A stretch of DNA of 64,000 bases from positions 1,550,001-1,614,000 of the forward strand of contig NZ_VFPP01000001.1 in assembly GCF_006716745.1 (NCBI RefSeq), read 5' to 3'. The notes under the pieces are model-generated. The model did not search any database, was not told the DNA's origin, and was given only the letters and a program-made list of their open reading frames with translations. Positions 28,716 to 37,730 of this stretch are shown piece by piece. Source of the DNA: Saccharothrix saharensis (GTDB lineage: Bacteria; Actinomycetota; Actinomycetes; Mycobacteriales; Pseudonocardiaceae). Position 1 is the first letter of the stretch, and each line of letters opens with the position of its first letter. A program made the translations under genes and the position numbers.

Positions 28716-30667
28716 AGAACGAGGAACGCGTGGTCATCGCGGGCGGCGGGCTGGCCGGCCTGCGCGCGGGCGAGCGGCTGCGGGAGCTGGGTTTCCGCGG
28801 CGAGATCGTCATCGTGAGCGCGGAGCGGCACCTGCCCTACCACCGGCCCGCGCTGTCCAAGGAGGCCATCAACGGCGAGCTGGTGGCGTCCGACCTGCGG
28901 CTGACCATCAGCCGTGAGCTGAACGCGGTGTGGCGGCTGGGCACCGCGGCGACCCATTTGGAGCCGGACCGGCACGTGGTGGGGCTGCCCGGCGGCGAGG
29001 AGCTGCGCTACGACGGGCTGGTCATCGCGACCGGTGTCGAGCCGCGGCACCTCGCGGGCGCGCCGCGCCAGGACCCGCGCATCCACGTGCTGCGGACCGT
29101 GGACGACGCGATCGCGATCAAGCGGGCGATCAACGCCACGCAGGGCCTGGTCGTGGTCATCGGCGGCGGGCTGATCGGCTGCGAGATGGCGGCTTCGGTG
29201 AAGACGATGGGCCGTGACGTGGCCATCGTGAGCCGGTCGTCGACGTTGCTGGGCAGCGCGGTGGGCAAGAACATCGCCGACACGGTCACCGAGGCGCACC
29301 GGGTGCGCGGTGTCCGGATGGCGATGGGTGTGAAGATCCGGCACTGGGTGCGGCAGGCGGGTGGGGTGGCGATCCACCTGTCCGACGGGCAGGTGTTCTT
29401 CGCCGCGGTCGTGGTGATCGCGGTGGGTGCGTCGCCGTCGGTGGCCTGGCTGCGCGGCTCGGGGCTGGTGCTGGAGGACGGGGTGCTGTGCGACCCCACG
29501 TGCCACGTGGTCGGCGGGACCGACGTCGTGGCCGCGGGTGATGTCGCGCGGTGGCCGAACCTCCGGTTCGGTGGACAACCGCGTCGGGTGGAGCACTGGC
29601 TCAACGCGGTGGAAATGGGGCGGGCGGCCGCGGAGAACCTGTTGGCGGGCAGGGACAGTTCGCGGCCGTTCACTCCAGTGCCGAGGTTCTGGACCGAGCA
29701 GTACGGGATGCGCATCCAGGGGTCGGGGCTGCCCGCGATGGGCAAGGACACGACGACGTTGGCGGGGTCGCAGAAGGACCACCGGACGATCACCGGGTTC
29801 ATCGACGACGGGCGGCTGGTCGGGATGGTCGGGCTGGACGCGCCGACGGCGATGATCAAGCTGTCGACCGAGCTGTGGCGGCAGAACCGGGTAACCGGGA
29901 CCGGCCCCTACCGCCGCCCCCGGCAGCAGCCAACCCCACGTGAGGCCGCGCTCGACGACAGCGCCCGGTCGGACGCGGCACGGCGGAACACGGCCTTGCC
30001 CAGCGCGCTGCCCGCGCCGGCAGCGGAACCGGCGGCGGAGCCGGTCCCGGAACCGGCCGGGATCAGGGGCGGGGTCGGGATCCGCGTCGCGCCGGTGGCG
30101 GTCACGGCGAGGGCCGAGGAGTCGGTGCGGTTCGAAGCGCCGCGCCCACGACCCGCGCGGGCGGCGGGATCGCGCGACGATGCGGCCGGATCGGCGGGCT
30201 CGCGGAACTGGCCGGGCCGATCCGCGTCCGTGCGGGAGATCCCGCCTGGGACCGGGGTTTCGAGCGGCGATGCGGTCGGATCCGCGGGGTTGCAGGACGG
30301 GGTGCAGGAAGTCGGTTCCCAGCGCGCCAGGGCGCAGCCGACGCGGTCCGAGCAGTCGTTGCGGTTCGCGGCCGTGCGGTCGGAGGCGTTGCGGTTGGAG
30401 AACGCGTTGCTCCAAGAGGCCGTGCGGATCGAGGCGGCGCGAGCCGACTCCGCGAGGTCCGACTCCGCGAGGTCCTACGCCGCGAGAGCCGAATCCCCCG
30501 GCGCGGGTTGGGCCAGGTTCGCCGATCCGGTGGAGCCGGCCCGGGTTCCGCGTCAGCAGCAGGAGTCCCAACCGCTGCCCTTACCGCCGTCGCACGCCCC
30601 GGTCGTGCGGTCACGGGGACAGGGCCGGTCGCCGGCCCGCACCGGACCCAGGGCCAGACCCCGTTGA
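28712..30667 (+). CDS. FAD/NAD(P) ferredoxin reductase with long disordered tail
   Basis: This 651-aa protein has a normal two-dinucleotide-fold reductase at about 1-390 (VVIAGGGLAGLRAGERLREL, LPYHRPALSKE, ATGVEPRH, VVVIGGGLIGCEMAASV, DVVAAGDVARWPN). About 255 residues of Ala/Arg/Pro/Ser-rich low-complexity sequence follow, with a short helical stretch EALRLENALLQEAVRIEAAR. Typical relatives are about 400 residues, so the tail is extra. The start overlaps the stop of the heme-ferredoxin gene, pointing to direct electron transfer from NAD(P)H to that ferredoxin. Confidence 0.87.
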   Translation: MKNEERVVIAGGGLAGLRAGERLRELGFRGEIVIVSAERHLPYHRPALSKEAINGELVASDLRLTISRELNAVWRLGTAATHLEPDRHVVGLPGGEELRYDGLVIATGVEPRHLAGAPRQDPRIHVLRTVDDAIAIKRAINATQGLVVVIGGGLIGCEMAASVKTMGRDVAIVSRSSTLLGSAVGKNIADTVTEAHRVRGVRMAMGVKIRHWVRQAGGVAIHLSDGQVFFAAVVVIAVGASPSVAWLRGSGLVLEDGVLCDPTCHVVGGTDVVAAGDVARWPNLRFGGQPRRVEHWLNAVEMGRAAAENLLAGRDSSRPFTPVPRFWTEQYGMRIQGSGLPAMGKDTTTLAGSQKDHRTITGFIDDGRLVGMVGLDAPTAMIKLSTELWRQNRVTGTGPYRRPRQQPTPREAALDDSARSDAARRNTALPSALPAPAAEPAAEPVPEPAGIRGGVGIRVAPVAVTARAEESVRFEAPRPRPARAAGSRDDAAGSAGSRNWPGRSASVREIPPGTGVSSGDAVGSAGLQDGVQEVGSQRARAQPTRSEQSLRFAAVRSEALRLENALLQEAVRIEAARADSARSDSARSYAARAESPGAGWARFADPVEPARVPRQQQESQPLPLPPSHAPVVRSRGQGRSPARTGPRARPR

Positions 30668-30865
30668 GACGCCGCTTCGCGGCCCCGAAGGCAACCGCAC
30701 CCGGCCGGGACGCCCGTCGTGATGAGGTACGGGTACCACTCGACACCCCGTCGTTCACAAACTGTTCGCGTGGTGTGAAATATTCAGACATCCGCGACAG
30801 ATTGACGCAAGTTTACCTCTCCGACAGGCTCCAGTCCCGTCCCCCAACCCGGTCTGGAGGTCCCT

Positions 30866-31588
30866 GTGCTCCGACTAGTTTCCTACCTGGCATCGCTGGC
30901 ACTCGTCGCCGTGGTGCTCGTGACGGGTGGTGGCACGGCGCAAGCCGACGGCTGCTACACGTGGAACCGAACCCTGTCCCAGGGCGCGTCCGGTGAGGAC
31001 GTGCGGCAGTTGCAGATCCGCCTGTCCGGCTACCCGGGCTACGGCGCCGTGCTCTCCCTCGACGGCTCCTTCGGCCCGGCCACGCGGTCGGCCCTCGTGC
31101 GCTTCCAGCAGGCCTACGGCCTGTCGGCGGACGGGGTGGCGGGCAGCGCCACGTACTCGCGTCTCTACGCCCTGCAAGACGACGACTGCACACCGGTCAA
31201 CTTCACCTACGGCGAGTTGAACAACTGCAACTCCGACTGGTCCGGCGGCAGGGTGTCGGCGGCGACGGCGAGGTTCAACGCCTTGGTGTCGATGTGGAAG
31301 CTCCAGGCGATGCGGCACGCGCTCGGCGACCAGCCCATCCGGGTCACCAGCGGGTTCCGCAGCGTCGCGTGCAACAACGCCGTTGGCGGCGCGTCCGACT
31401 CACGGCACCTCTACGGCGACGGCGTCGACCTGGGCGTGGGCTCGCACACGTTGTGCCGCATGGCGCAGCAGGCCCGCAACCACGGCTTCAACGGCATCCT
31501 CGGGCCGGGCTACCCGGGTCACGGCGACCACACCCACGTCGACCACCGGGGCAGCCGCTTCTGGTCGGCCTCGTCCTGCGGCATCTGA
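30866..31588 (+). CDS. Secreted zinc D-Ala-D-Ala carboxypeptidase with PG-binding domain
   Basis: This 240-aa protein has a signal peptide (SLALVAVVLVTGGGTAQA), a PG_binding_1 domain at about 40-100 (SGEDVRQLQIRLSGYPGYG, LDGSFGPATRSALVRFQQ) and an M15A peptidase with zinc ligands in SRHLYGDGVDLG and HGDHTHVDH. The layout matches the Streptomyces albus G DD-peptidase. Conserved cysteines suggest disulfides. GTG start with GGAGG upstream. It is monocistronic and ends before a strong terminator. Confidence 0.92.
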   Translation: MLRLVSYLASLALVAVVLVTGGGTAQADGCYTWNRTLSQGASGEDVRQLQIRLSGYPGYGAVLSLDGSFGPATRSALVRFQQAYGLSADGVAGSATYSRLYALQDDDCTPVNFTYGELNNCNSDWSGGRVSAATARFNALVSMWKLQAMRHALGDQPIRVTSGFRSVACNNAVGGASDSRHLYGDGVDLGVGSHTLCRMAQQARNHGFNGILGPGYPGHGDHTHVDHRGSRFWSASSCGI

Positions 31589-31702
31589 CCGATCCACCAG
31601 GGCGCTTCCTCCGGCCGCCCGCGGGTGCACCCCTCGACCCGCGGACGGCCGGTTCCCGGATCCCGCGGCGCCACCCCTTCACGCGGCGGGATCCGCGAGA
31701 GG

Positions 31703-31748
31703 ACCGCGGGCCGCGGGTGAGCCGCACCAGCCACCCGCGGCCCGCGGT
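31703..31748. terminator. Bidirectional hairpin terminator
   Basis: Perfect 17-bp arms ACCGCGGGCCGCGGGTG and the complement have a 12-nt loop. It sits between the convergent carboxypeptidase gene and the gene at 31765-32502. Confidence 0.8.
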
Positions 31749-31764
31749 GCCCTTCGGCGCGCGG

Positions 31765-32502
31765 TCAGCCGGCCGACCGCGTGCCGATGAACCCGGCCGG
31801 GAAGTCCACCGCGCCGCCGGCGAACGTCGCGTCGTCGAAGATCAGCCGCGTGTCCGGCCCGACGTGGATCCCGCTCAGGTCACCGCCGTCGAACGTGGCG
31901 CCGGTGAAGTCGAACGTGCGCCCGTGCCACGGCACCGGCGCGTCCGGCCGCAGGTGCGCGGATGACGGTGTGGAGGACCTGCCGCTCCTCGGGCGGGGTC
32001 GGAGCGGGGTCGGAGCGGGGGTGGCGGGACGCGGTGGGTAGGCGCACAGCACGTCGACGCACATCTGCCGGTGCTCGTCCCAGTCGTCGGCGAGGGCGGC
32101 CATGGCGTAGACCCCGGCCAGGCGGACCGCGGCCTGGGACGAGCCGATCAGCTCGGAGGCCTTGGAGAAGCGGTCCGTGTGCGCCTTGGTGTCCTCACGG
32201 CGTTCCGCGGCCTCGCCGAGCCGTTGTTTCCGGTACGCGGCGGTCAGCGCGATGACATCGCCGACGCCGCCGACGACGGTCAACGCGATCTTGAGCCCGT
32301 CGAACTTCTCCTGGCTCGTCGCGGGTCCGGAGCCGGCCGGGCGCAAGGTGGGTTGCCCCAGCAGCAGCCACAGCACCCACGCCGTCAGCGCGGCCACCGT
32401 GACGCCCAGCACCAGCCACAGCGCGATGTGGGCGGCGAAGGGCAGCCGCAGCGCCGGTCCGCGCCGCGGCGGCTTGCGTCGGGCGGCGGTCACGGCGCGC
32501 AT
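31765..32502 (-). CDS. Membrane protein with pentapeptide-like C-terminus, possibly frameshifted inside
   Basis: This 245-aa protein has two membrane segments (about 25-48 and 70-90), a soluble helix with RFSKASELIGSSQAAVRLAG and YAMAALADDW, VDVLCAY, and a C-terminal pentapeptide-like tail (FDFTGATFDGGDLSG). Related actinobacterial proteins have a conserved helix (E-R-x-V-x-H-T-V-I-R type) after LCAY. Here that helix is readable only in another frame (EERQVLHTVIRA), while the annotated frame gives Pro/Arg/Ser-rich sequence before rejoining at HLRPDAP. Two compensating frameshifts or a sequencing error are possible. Function unknown. Confidence 0.65.
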   Translation of the reverse strand: MRAVTAARRKPPRRGPALRLPFAAHIALWLVLGVTVAALTAWVLWLLLGQPTLRPAGSGPATSQEKFDGLKIALTVVGGVGDVIALTAAYRKQRLGEAAERREDTKAHTDRFSKASELIGSSQAAVRLAGVYAMAALADDWDEHRQMCVDVLCAYPPRPATPAPTPLRPRPRSGRSSTPSSAHLRPDAPVPWHGRTFDFTGATFDGGDLSGIHVGPDTRLIFDDATFAGGAVDFPAGFIGTRSAG

Positions 32503-32579
32503 CGGTACTCACGGGGTCGCTCGATCGCCACGGTAGCGCTCCGCCCGCACGAGCACCCCGCCGCCACTACCATGGACCC

Positions 32580-33032
32580 GTGATCTTCCTCAGCGTGGTC
32601 TTCACCCTGCTCGGGCTGAGCACGCTGCTGTGGCGTGACGACGACCTGATCGGCCTGCCGCCCGCCGTCGCCGGCGGTGGCCTGGTGGTGCTGGGCGTGG
32701 CGGCCGGTGTGCTGTGGGTCGTGCGCCGGCGGCGGCGCTGGGAGCGCAACGGCGAACCCCGCCCGGTCGGCAACGTCATCGACCGGGCCAAGGCGCTGCC
32801 CCGGCTGCTGCGCGAGCGCAAGGCCTACGGCCTGCCCACCTCCACCCTGGCCACGTGGGCGTTCGCCGTGGTCTACCTGGTCTCCCCGGTCGACCTGCTG
32901 CCCGAACTGCTGCCGCTGATCGGCGTCACCGACGACGCGGGCGTGGCCGTGTGGCTGCTCACCAGCGTCTCCACCGTCACCGGCCAGTACCTGCGCTGGG
33001 AACGCGAGCGCAAGGTCAAGAAGACGGGCTGA
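32580..33032 (+). CDS. DUF1232 (YkvA-type) membrane protein
   Basis: This 150-aa protein has two N-terminal membrane segments, an Arg-rich loop, then the DUF1232 signature YLVSPVDLLPELLPLIGVTDD. The domain is small and hydrophobic with no known activity. GTG start with no obvious ribosome site, so it may be leaderless. It is convergent with the acyltransferase gene, with a 4-nt gap. Confidence 0.85.
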   Translation: MIFLSVVFTLLGLSTLLWRDDDLIGLPPAVAGGGLVVLGVAAGVLWVVRRRRRWERNGEPRPVGNVIDRAKALPRLLRERKAYGLPTSTLATWAFAVVYLVSPVDLLPELLPLIGVTDDAGVAVWLLTSVSTVTGQYLRWERERKVKKTG

Positions 33033-33036
33033 CGCG

Positions 33037-33771
33037 TCACCGGCCGCCGGGGTGCGGCAGCTCGCGCACCTCGGTGAGCAGCGCGGTCACCGCGCCCATG
33101 ATCCGCGCGGTCGCCTCGTCCAGCACCGACTTCGTCGGCTCCAGCCCGTACAGGTCGGACAGGTCGACCTCCGTGCCCGCCACCACCGTCACCTTCCGCC
33201 ACGGCCGGGGCAGGAACCTCCCCGGCGGCAGGAGTTCCCGGGTGCCCCACTGCGCCACCGGCACGACGGGCGTGCGGGTCGCCAGCGCCAGCCGCGCGAC
33301 GCCGTTCTTGCCGCGCATGGGCCAGCCGTCCGGGTCGTTGGTGAACGTGCCCTCGGGGTAGACAATCACGCACTCCCCCGCGTCCAGCGACGTGCGCGCG
33401 CTGTCGAGCGCCTTGCCGGCCCGCACGCTGTCGCGGTCGACCGGGATGTGCCGCCCCGACGACATCACCCACCCGATGACCGGGGCGCGCCACAGGCTCG
33501 CCTTCGCCAGGTACCGCGGCACCCGGCCGGAGGCCAGCGCGAACGCGGTCAACGTCACCGGGTCGGCGAACGACAGGTGGTTGGACGCGAGCAGCACCGC
33601 ACCCTGTCGGGGGATGTTCGTCCGGCCCGCCATCCGCATCCGCACGAACAGCACCACCAGCGGCCACAGCAGGTCGATCGCCACGGAGTACCAGAAACCG
33701 CGGCCCCGCCGGGGCAAACGGGTCGTCAGCGCCACCATCTGGGAGAACGTCACAGCAGGATCTTCGGTCAT
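33037..33771 (-). CDS. 1-acyl-glycerol-phosphate acyltransferase family (PlsC-like)
   Basis: This 244-aa protein has the acyltransferase blocks NHLSFADP (H-x4-D catalytic pair), GRHIPVDRDS and VIVYPEGTFT (glycerol-phosphate binding), and PVVPVAQWGTREL. It likely transfers an acyl chain to a lysophospholipid at the inner membrane. The ATG at 33771 was chosen over an upstream in-frame start at 33867 that would overlap the divergent phosphatase gene. Confidence 0.9.
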   Translation of the reverse strand: MTEDPAVTFSQMVALTTRLPRRGRGFWYSVAIDLLWPLVVLFVRMRMAGRTNIPRQGAVLLASNHLSFADPVTLTAFALASGRVPRYLAKASLWRAPVIGWVMSSGRHIPVDRDSVRAGKALDSARTSLDAGECVIVYPEGTFTNDPDGWPMRGKNGVARLALATRTPVVPVAQWGTRELLPPGRFLPRPWRKVTVVAGTEVDLSDLYGLEPTKSVLDEATARIMGAVTALLTEVRELPHPGGR

Positions 33772-33848
33772 GCCCCGCGGGGCCGTCACCGCGCCCCACC
33801 GCACCGCCGTGGCCCCGTCCTGATCGAGTTCGACTAATCTCCTCCCCC

Positions 33849-35039
33849 GTGGCAGGGCTACCCCCACCGCGGGCCGCGGCGAACCGGATCAACGTGCTCC
33901 TCGTCGAAGACGACGAGGGCGACGCCGTGCTGGTCGAAGCCCTGCTGGACGAGGTGGAGGCGGACGTCGCCCTGCACCGGGCGCGGACCCTGCGCGAAGC
34001 CGAGGGCCTGCTGGCCCGGGCGGACTGCGTGCTGCTCGACCTCGGCCTGCCCGACACGACCGGCCTCGACGGCCTGACCAGGCTGCTCGCCAACCCGGCC
34101 CCGGTGGCGATCATCGTGCTCACCGGCCTCAACGACGAGCACCAGGGCACCCAGGCGGTGGCCCAGGGCGCGGAGGACTACCTGGTCAAGGGTCAGGTGG
34201 ACGGCGTGGGCCTGGCCCGCAGCATCCGCTACGCGGTCGGCCGCAAGCGGGTCGAGGAGACCCAGCGCCAACTGCGCGACGAGCAACTGCTCGCGGCGGA
34301 GAAGACCCGCCTCGAACGCGGCCTGCTGCCCTCGCCGATCATGCACGGCGAGGACATCCACTGGGAGGTCAGCTACCGACCCGGCGGTAGCCGGATGCAG
34401 CTCGGCGGCGACTTCTACGACGTGGTCCGCACCCCGGACGGCACGCTGCAACTGCTGATCGGCGACGTGTGCGGGCACGGCCCGGACGAGGCGGCGATCG
34501 GCGTGCTGCTGCGCATCGCGTGGCGGGCGCTGGTGCTGGCCGACCAGGAGCCGTCGCGGGTGCTGCGCACGCTGCACCAGATCCTGGAGCACGAACGCCA
34601 CCAGCCCGGCCTGTTCACCACCGCGTGCATGGTCACGATCTCGCCGGACCGCCGGTGGGCGCGGGTGTACCTGGCCGGGCACCCCGAACCCATGCTGCTG
34701 GTCGGGGACCGGGTGGTGGAACTGCCCCGCGACCGGGCCGGGCTGCCGCTCGGCGTGCTGCCGGACAGCACGTGGAGCGGCCTGGACGTGCCGCTGCCGC
34801 CGGGCTGGTCGATGCTGCTCTACACCGACGGCCTGGTCGAGGGCCGGGTGCACGGCGACACCGAGCGGTTGGGCTCGGAACGGCTGATCGACCTCATCGG
34901 CGAGATCACCCGCGCCAGGCCCGACTGGGCGGGCACACCGAAGACGCTGCTCAACGACTTGATCAGCCGGGTCAAGGAACTCAACGGCGGGGAGCTGGAC
35001 GACGACATGGCCGTGCTGCTGATCTCGGACCGCGCCTGA
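33849..35039 (+). CDS. Receiver-domain PP2C (RsbU/SpoIIE-type) phosphatase
   Basis: This 396-aa protein has a receiver domain at about 15-130 (INVLLVEDDEGDAVLVEALL, Asp acceptor in CVLLDLGLPDTTG, Lys in EDYLVKG), a coiled linker (about 135-160) and a SpoIIE/PP2C phosphatase domain (LGGDFYDVVR, LLIGDVCGHG, LLLYTDG-type LLYTDGLVEG, DDDMAVLLI). It should dephosphorylate an anti-anti-sigma-type partner when its receiver is phosphorylated. It is coupled to the kinase gene behind it (TGATG). GTG start with no ribosome site but an AT-rich CTAATC ten nt upstream, perhaps leaderless. Confidence 0.9.
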   Translation: MAGLPPPRAAANRINVLLVEDDEGDAVLVEALLDEVEADVALHRARTLREAEGLLARADCVLLDLGLPDTTGLDGLTRLLANPAPVAIIVLTGLNDEHQGTQAVAQGAEDYLVKGQVDGVGLARSIRYAVGRKRVEETQRQLRDEQLLAAEKTRLERGLLPSPIMHGEDIHWEVSYRPGGSRMQLGGDFYDVVRTPDGTLQLLIGDVCGHGPDEAAIGVLLRIAWRALVLADQEPSRVLRTLHQILEHERHQPGLFTTACMVTISPDRRWARVYLAGHPEPMLLVGDRVVELPRDRAGLPLGVLPDSTWSGLDVPLPPGWSMLLYTDGLVEGRVHGDTERLGSERLIDLIGEITRARPDWAGTPKTLLNDLISRVKELNGGELDDDMAVLLISDRA

Positions 35040-36532
35040 TGGACTACCGCACCCGCTGGCCCGCGAGCCGGCTGCTGATCGCGGCCGTGGCCATCCTCAT
35101 CCTCGTGTGCGCGGGCTCCATCGGCGGCCTGGGCCTGTCCATGGCGGGCCTCACGCGGGCCCGCGTGGTGCTGCTGGACCAGACCCTGCCGGCTCGCAGC
35201 CTGGTGCGCGACGTGGACACCGCGTTGATCGACCAGGAGAGCGGCGTGCGCGGGTACGTGCTCACCGCGAACCCCGACTTCCTCAGGCCCTACAACGACG
35301 GGCAGGAGGCCGAGCACCGGGCCGAGGCCCAGGCCGGCGACCTGCTCCGCTCCACCCGACCGGACCTCGCCGGCGACCTCGACGAGCTCGACCGGCTGGC
35401 GGCGGACTGGCGGCGGAACTACGCCGAGCCGCTGATCGAGAAGGTGCGGCAGGCCGGCCAGCCGCAGGTGACGCTGGCCGAGGCCGCACGCGGCAAGCTG
35501 CTGTTCGACCGGGTCCGGGCCGCCGCGGACGCACTGGGCGACAAGCTCGACCAAGCGGCCGTGGACGCCCGGCGCGAGCTGGACCGCGTGGCCAGGTCGC
35601 AGCTGTGGCTGCTGGGCGGGCTGGGCGCGCTGCTGGTGCTGATCATCGCCGGGGTGGCGGTGGTGCTGTACCGGATCGTGATCGCGCCGCTGAGCGGGCT
35701 GGCCGCGGACGTGCGGCAGGTGTCGTCCGGCGACTACGCGCACGCGGTCGAGGCGGCCGGGCCGAAGGAGACCGTGATGCTCGGCCAGGACGTCGAGACC
35801 ATGCGCGTGCGCATCCTCTCCGACCTGGAGGACCTGCGGCGGTCGAACTCCGAGCTGGAGCAGTTCGCCTACGTCGCCTCGCACGACCTGCAGGAGCCGC
35901 TGCGGAAGGTGGCGAGCTTCTGCCAGCTGCTGGAGCGGCGCTATTCCGGCCAGCTCGACGAGCGCGGAGAGCAGTACCTGCAGTTCGCCGTGGACGGTGC
36001 GAAGCGGATGCAGGTGCTGATCAACGACCTGCTGGCGTTCTCCCGGGTCGGCCGCATCACCCGCGAGCAGACCCTGGTGGACTGCGACGAGCTGGTCGCC
36101 CAGGTGCTGGACAACTACTCCGAGGTGGTCGAGCGGACCGGCGCCACCGTCGAGGTCGCCGACCTGCCCACGGTGCGCGGCGAGGAGTCGCTGCTGGGCG
36201 GCGTGTTCGGCAACCTGATCAGCAACGCGCTGAAGTTCCACGGCGAGCAGCCGCCCCACGTGCGGGTCGACGTGGAGCGGACGGGCGAATTCTGGACGTT
36301 CACCGTCAGCGACAACGGTATCGGCATCGACACCGAGTACGCTGAACGGATCTTCGTGATCTTCCAGCGCCTGCACCACAAGGACGACTACCCCGGCACC
36401 GGCATCGGTCTGGCCATGTGCCGGAAGATCATCGAGTACCACGGCGGCACGATCTGGCTGGACACCAGCGGAACCGGCCCCGGCACCACCTTCAAGTTCA
36501 CGCTGCCCGCTGTAGAGGACGACGAGCAATGA
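35039..36532 (+). CDS. CHASE3/HAMP sensor histidine kinase
   Basis: This 497-aa protein has a membrane span at about 10-35, a periplasmic CHASE3-like helical domain (about 38-185), a second span ([20 protein letters not shown]), HAMP, a HisKA domain with [15 protein letters not shown] (phospho-His in SHD) and a HATPase ([30 protein letters not shown]). The kinase core resembles those paired with Rcp1-type single-domain regulators. It overlaps both neighbours and forms a phosphatase-kinase-regulator unit. Confidence 0.92.
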   Translation: MDYRTRWPASRLLIAAVAILILVCAGSIGGLGLSMAGLTRARVVLLDQTLPARSLVRDVDTALIDQESGVRGYVLTANPDFLRPYNDGQEAEHRAEAQAGDLLRSTRPDLAGDLDELDRLAADWRRNYAEPLIEKVRQAGQPQVTLAEAARGKLLFDRVRAAADALGDKLDQAAVDARRELDRVARSQLWLLGGLGALLVLIIAGVAVVLYRIVIAPLSGLAADVRQVSSGDYAHAVEAAGPKETVMLGQDVETMRVRILSDLEDLRRSNSELEQFAYVASHDLQEPLRKVASFCQLLERRYSGQLDERGEQYLQFAVDGAKRMQVLINDLLAFSRVGRITREQTLVDCDELVAQVLDNYSEVVERTGATVEVADLPTVRGEESLLGGVFGNLISNALKFHGEQPPHVRVDVERTGEFWTFTVSDNGIGIDTEYAERIFVIFQRLHHKDDYPGTGIGLAMCRKIIEYHGGTIWLDTSGTGPGTTFKFTLPAVEDDEQ

Positions 36533-36966
36533 GCAACCCGCTGAACGTGATCGACGTCCTGCTGGTGGAAGACGACCCCGGCGACGCGTTGATGACGCAG
36601 GAGGCGTTCGAGCACCACAAGATCCGCAACCAGCTGCACGTGGTGCGCGACGGCGTCGAGGCGCTGGAGTTCCTGCGCCGCGAGGGCCAGTACGCCGACG
36701 CGCCGCGGCCGGGGCTGATCCTGCTCGACCTCAACCTGCCGAAGATGGACGGCCGCGAGGTGCTGGCCGACATCAAGGCGGACGAGACGCTGCGGACCAT
36801 CCCGGTGGTGGTGCTGACCACGTCGGAGGCCGAGGAGGACATCCTGCGCAGCTACAACCTGCACGCCAACGCCTACGTCACCAAGCCGGTCGACTTCGAC
36901 CGGTTCATCGAGGTCGTGCGGCAGATCGACGACTTCTTCGTGACCGTGGTGAAGCTGCCCCGCTAG
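36529..36966 (+). CDS. Single-domain Rcp1-like response regulator
   Basis: This 145-aa protein is a stand-alone receiver domain: [20 protein letters not shown], acceptor Asp in [26 protein letters not shown] and the switch Lys in AYVTKPVDF. It lacks an output domain, so it probably shuttles phosphate, perhaps to the upstream PP2C protein's receiver or back to the kinase. Its start overlaps the kinase stop (ATGA). Confidence 0.92.
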   Translation: MSNPLNVIDVLLVEDDPGDALMTQEAFEHHKIRNQLHVVRDGVEALEFLRREGQYADAPRPGLILLDLNLPKMDGREVLADIKADETLRTIPVVVLTTSEAEEDILRSYNLHANAYVTKPVDFDRFIEVVRQIDDFFVTVVKLPR

Positions 36967-36974
36967 GAATCGTC

Positions 36975-37730
36975 ATGAGCACGGTGACTTCGCGGGACGG
37001 CACGACGATCGGCTACTCGCGGGTCGGCGAGGGCCCGGCCGTGGTGCTGGTGGACGCCGCGTGCTGCTTCCGGGGCGGCGGCCCGATGCCCGCGGTCGCC
37101 GAGGCCCTGACCGGGTACACCGCCTACACCTACGACCGGCGCGGCCGGGGCGAGAGCACCGACCGCGGCCCGTACGCCGTCGAGCGCGAGGTGGAGGACC
37201 TGGCGGCGGTCGTGGAGGCGGCGGGCGGCTCGGCGTTCGTGCACGGGTTCTCCTCCGGCGCGGTGCTCGCCCTGCACGCGGCCGCGGCCGGGGTGCCGAT
37301 CCGGGCGTTGACGCTGCTGGAGCCGCCGCTGTCGTTCGAGGCGCCGTCCGGACCCGACCCCCGGGACGAGATCACCGCGCTGGTCGCCGCCGGTCGCCGG
37401 GGTGACGCGGTGATCCGGTTCCAGGTCGCGTGCGGCATACCGGAGGAGTTCACCACCGGCATCCGGCAGTCACCGGGCTGGCCCGCGCTGGAGGCGATGG
37501 CCCACACCACCGCCTACGACCTCACCATCACCGCCACCGTGCCGGACCTGGGCTCGATCACCGCGCCGACGCTCGTGCTGGACAGCAGGGGCAGCGACGA
37601 ACGCCTGCGCGGGTGGGCCGACGGCGTGGCCGAACGCCTGCCGAACGCCCGCCGCCGGACCCTGGACGGTGACTGGCACGGCGTCGCGCCGAACGTGCTC
37701 GCCGGCGCGCTCGCCGAGCACTTCAGCTGA
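36975..37730 (+). CDS. Alpha/beta-hydrolase
   Basis: This 251-aa protein has the hydrolase layout with the nucleophile elbow GFSSG (Ser), oxyanion region near VLVDAACCF and the late acid/His segment (GDWHGVAP). YTYDRRGRGEST is the strand-loop typical of esterases/epoxide-hydrolase-like proteins. Substrate unknown. It starts 8 nt after the regulator's stop and may share its transcript. The 3' end overlaps the convergent MBL gene by 8 nt. Confidence 0.87.
   Translation: MSTVTSRDGTTIGYSRVGEGPAVVLVDAACCFRGGGPMPAVAEALTGYTAYTYDRRGRGESTDRGPYAVEREVEDLAAVVEAAGGSAFVHGFSSGAVLALHAAAAGVPIRALTLLEPPLSFEAPSGPDPRDEITALVAAGRRGDAVIRFQVACGIPEEFTTGIRQSPGWPALEAMAHTTAYDLTITATVPDLGSITAPTLVLDSRGSDERLRGWADGVAERLPNARRRTLDGDWHGVAPNVLAGALAEHFS

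Noticed and set aside
28553-30571. 672-codon minus-strand reading frame
   Set aside because: It is antisense to the ferredoxin reductase and its tail. The frame stays open because of codon bias and low complexity.
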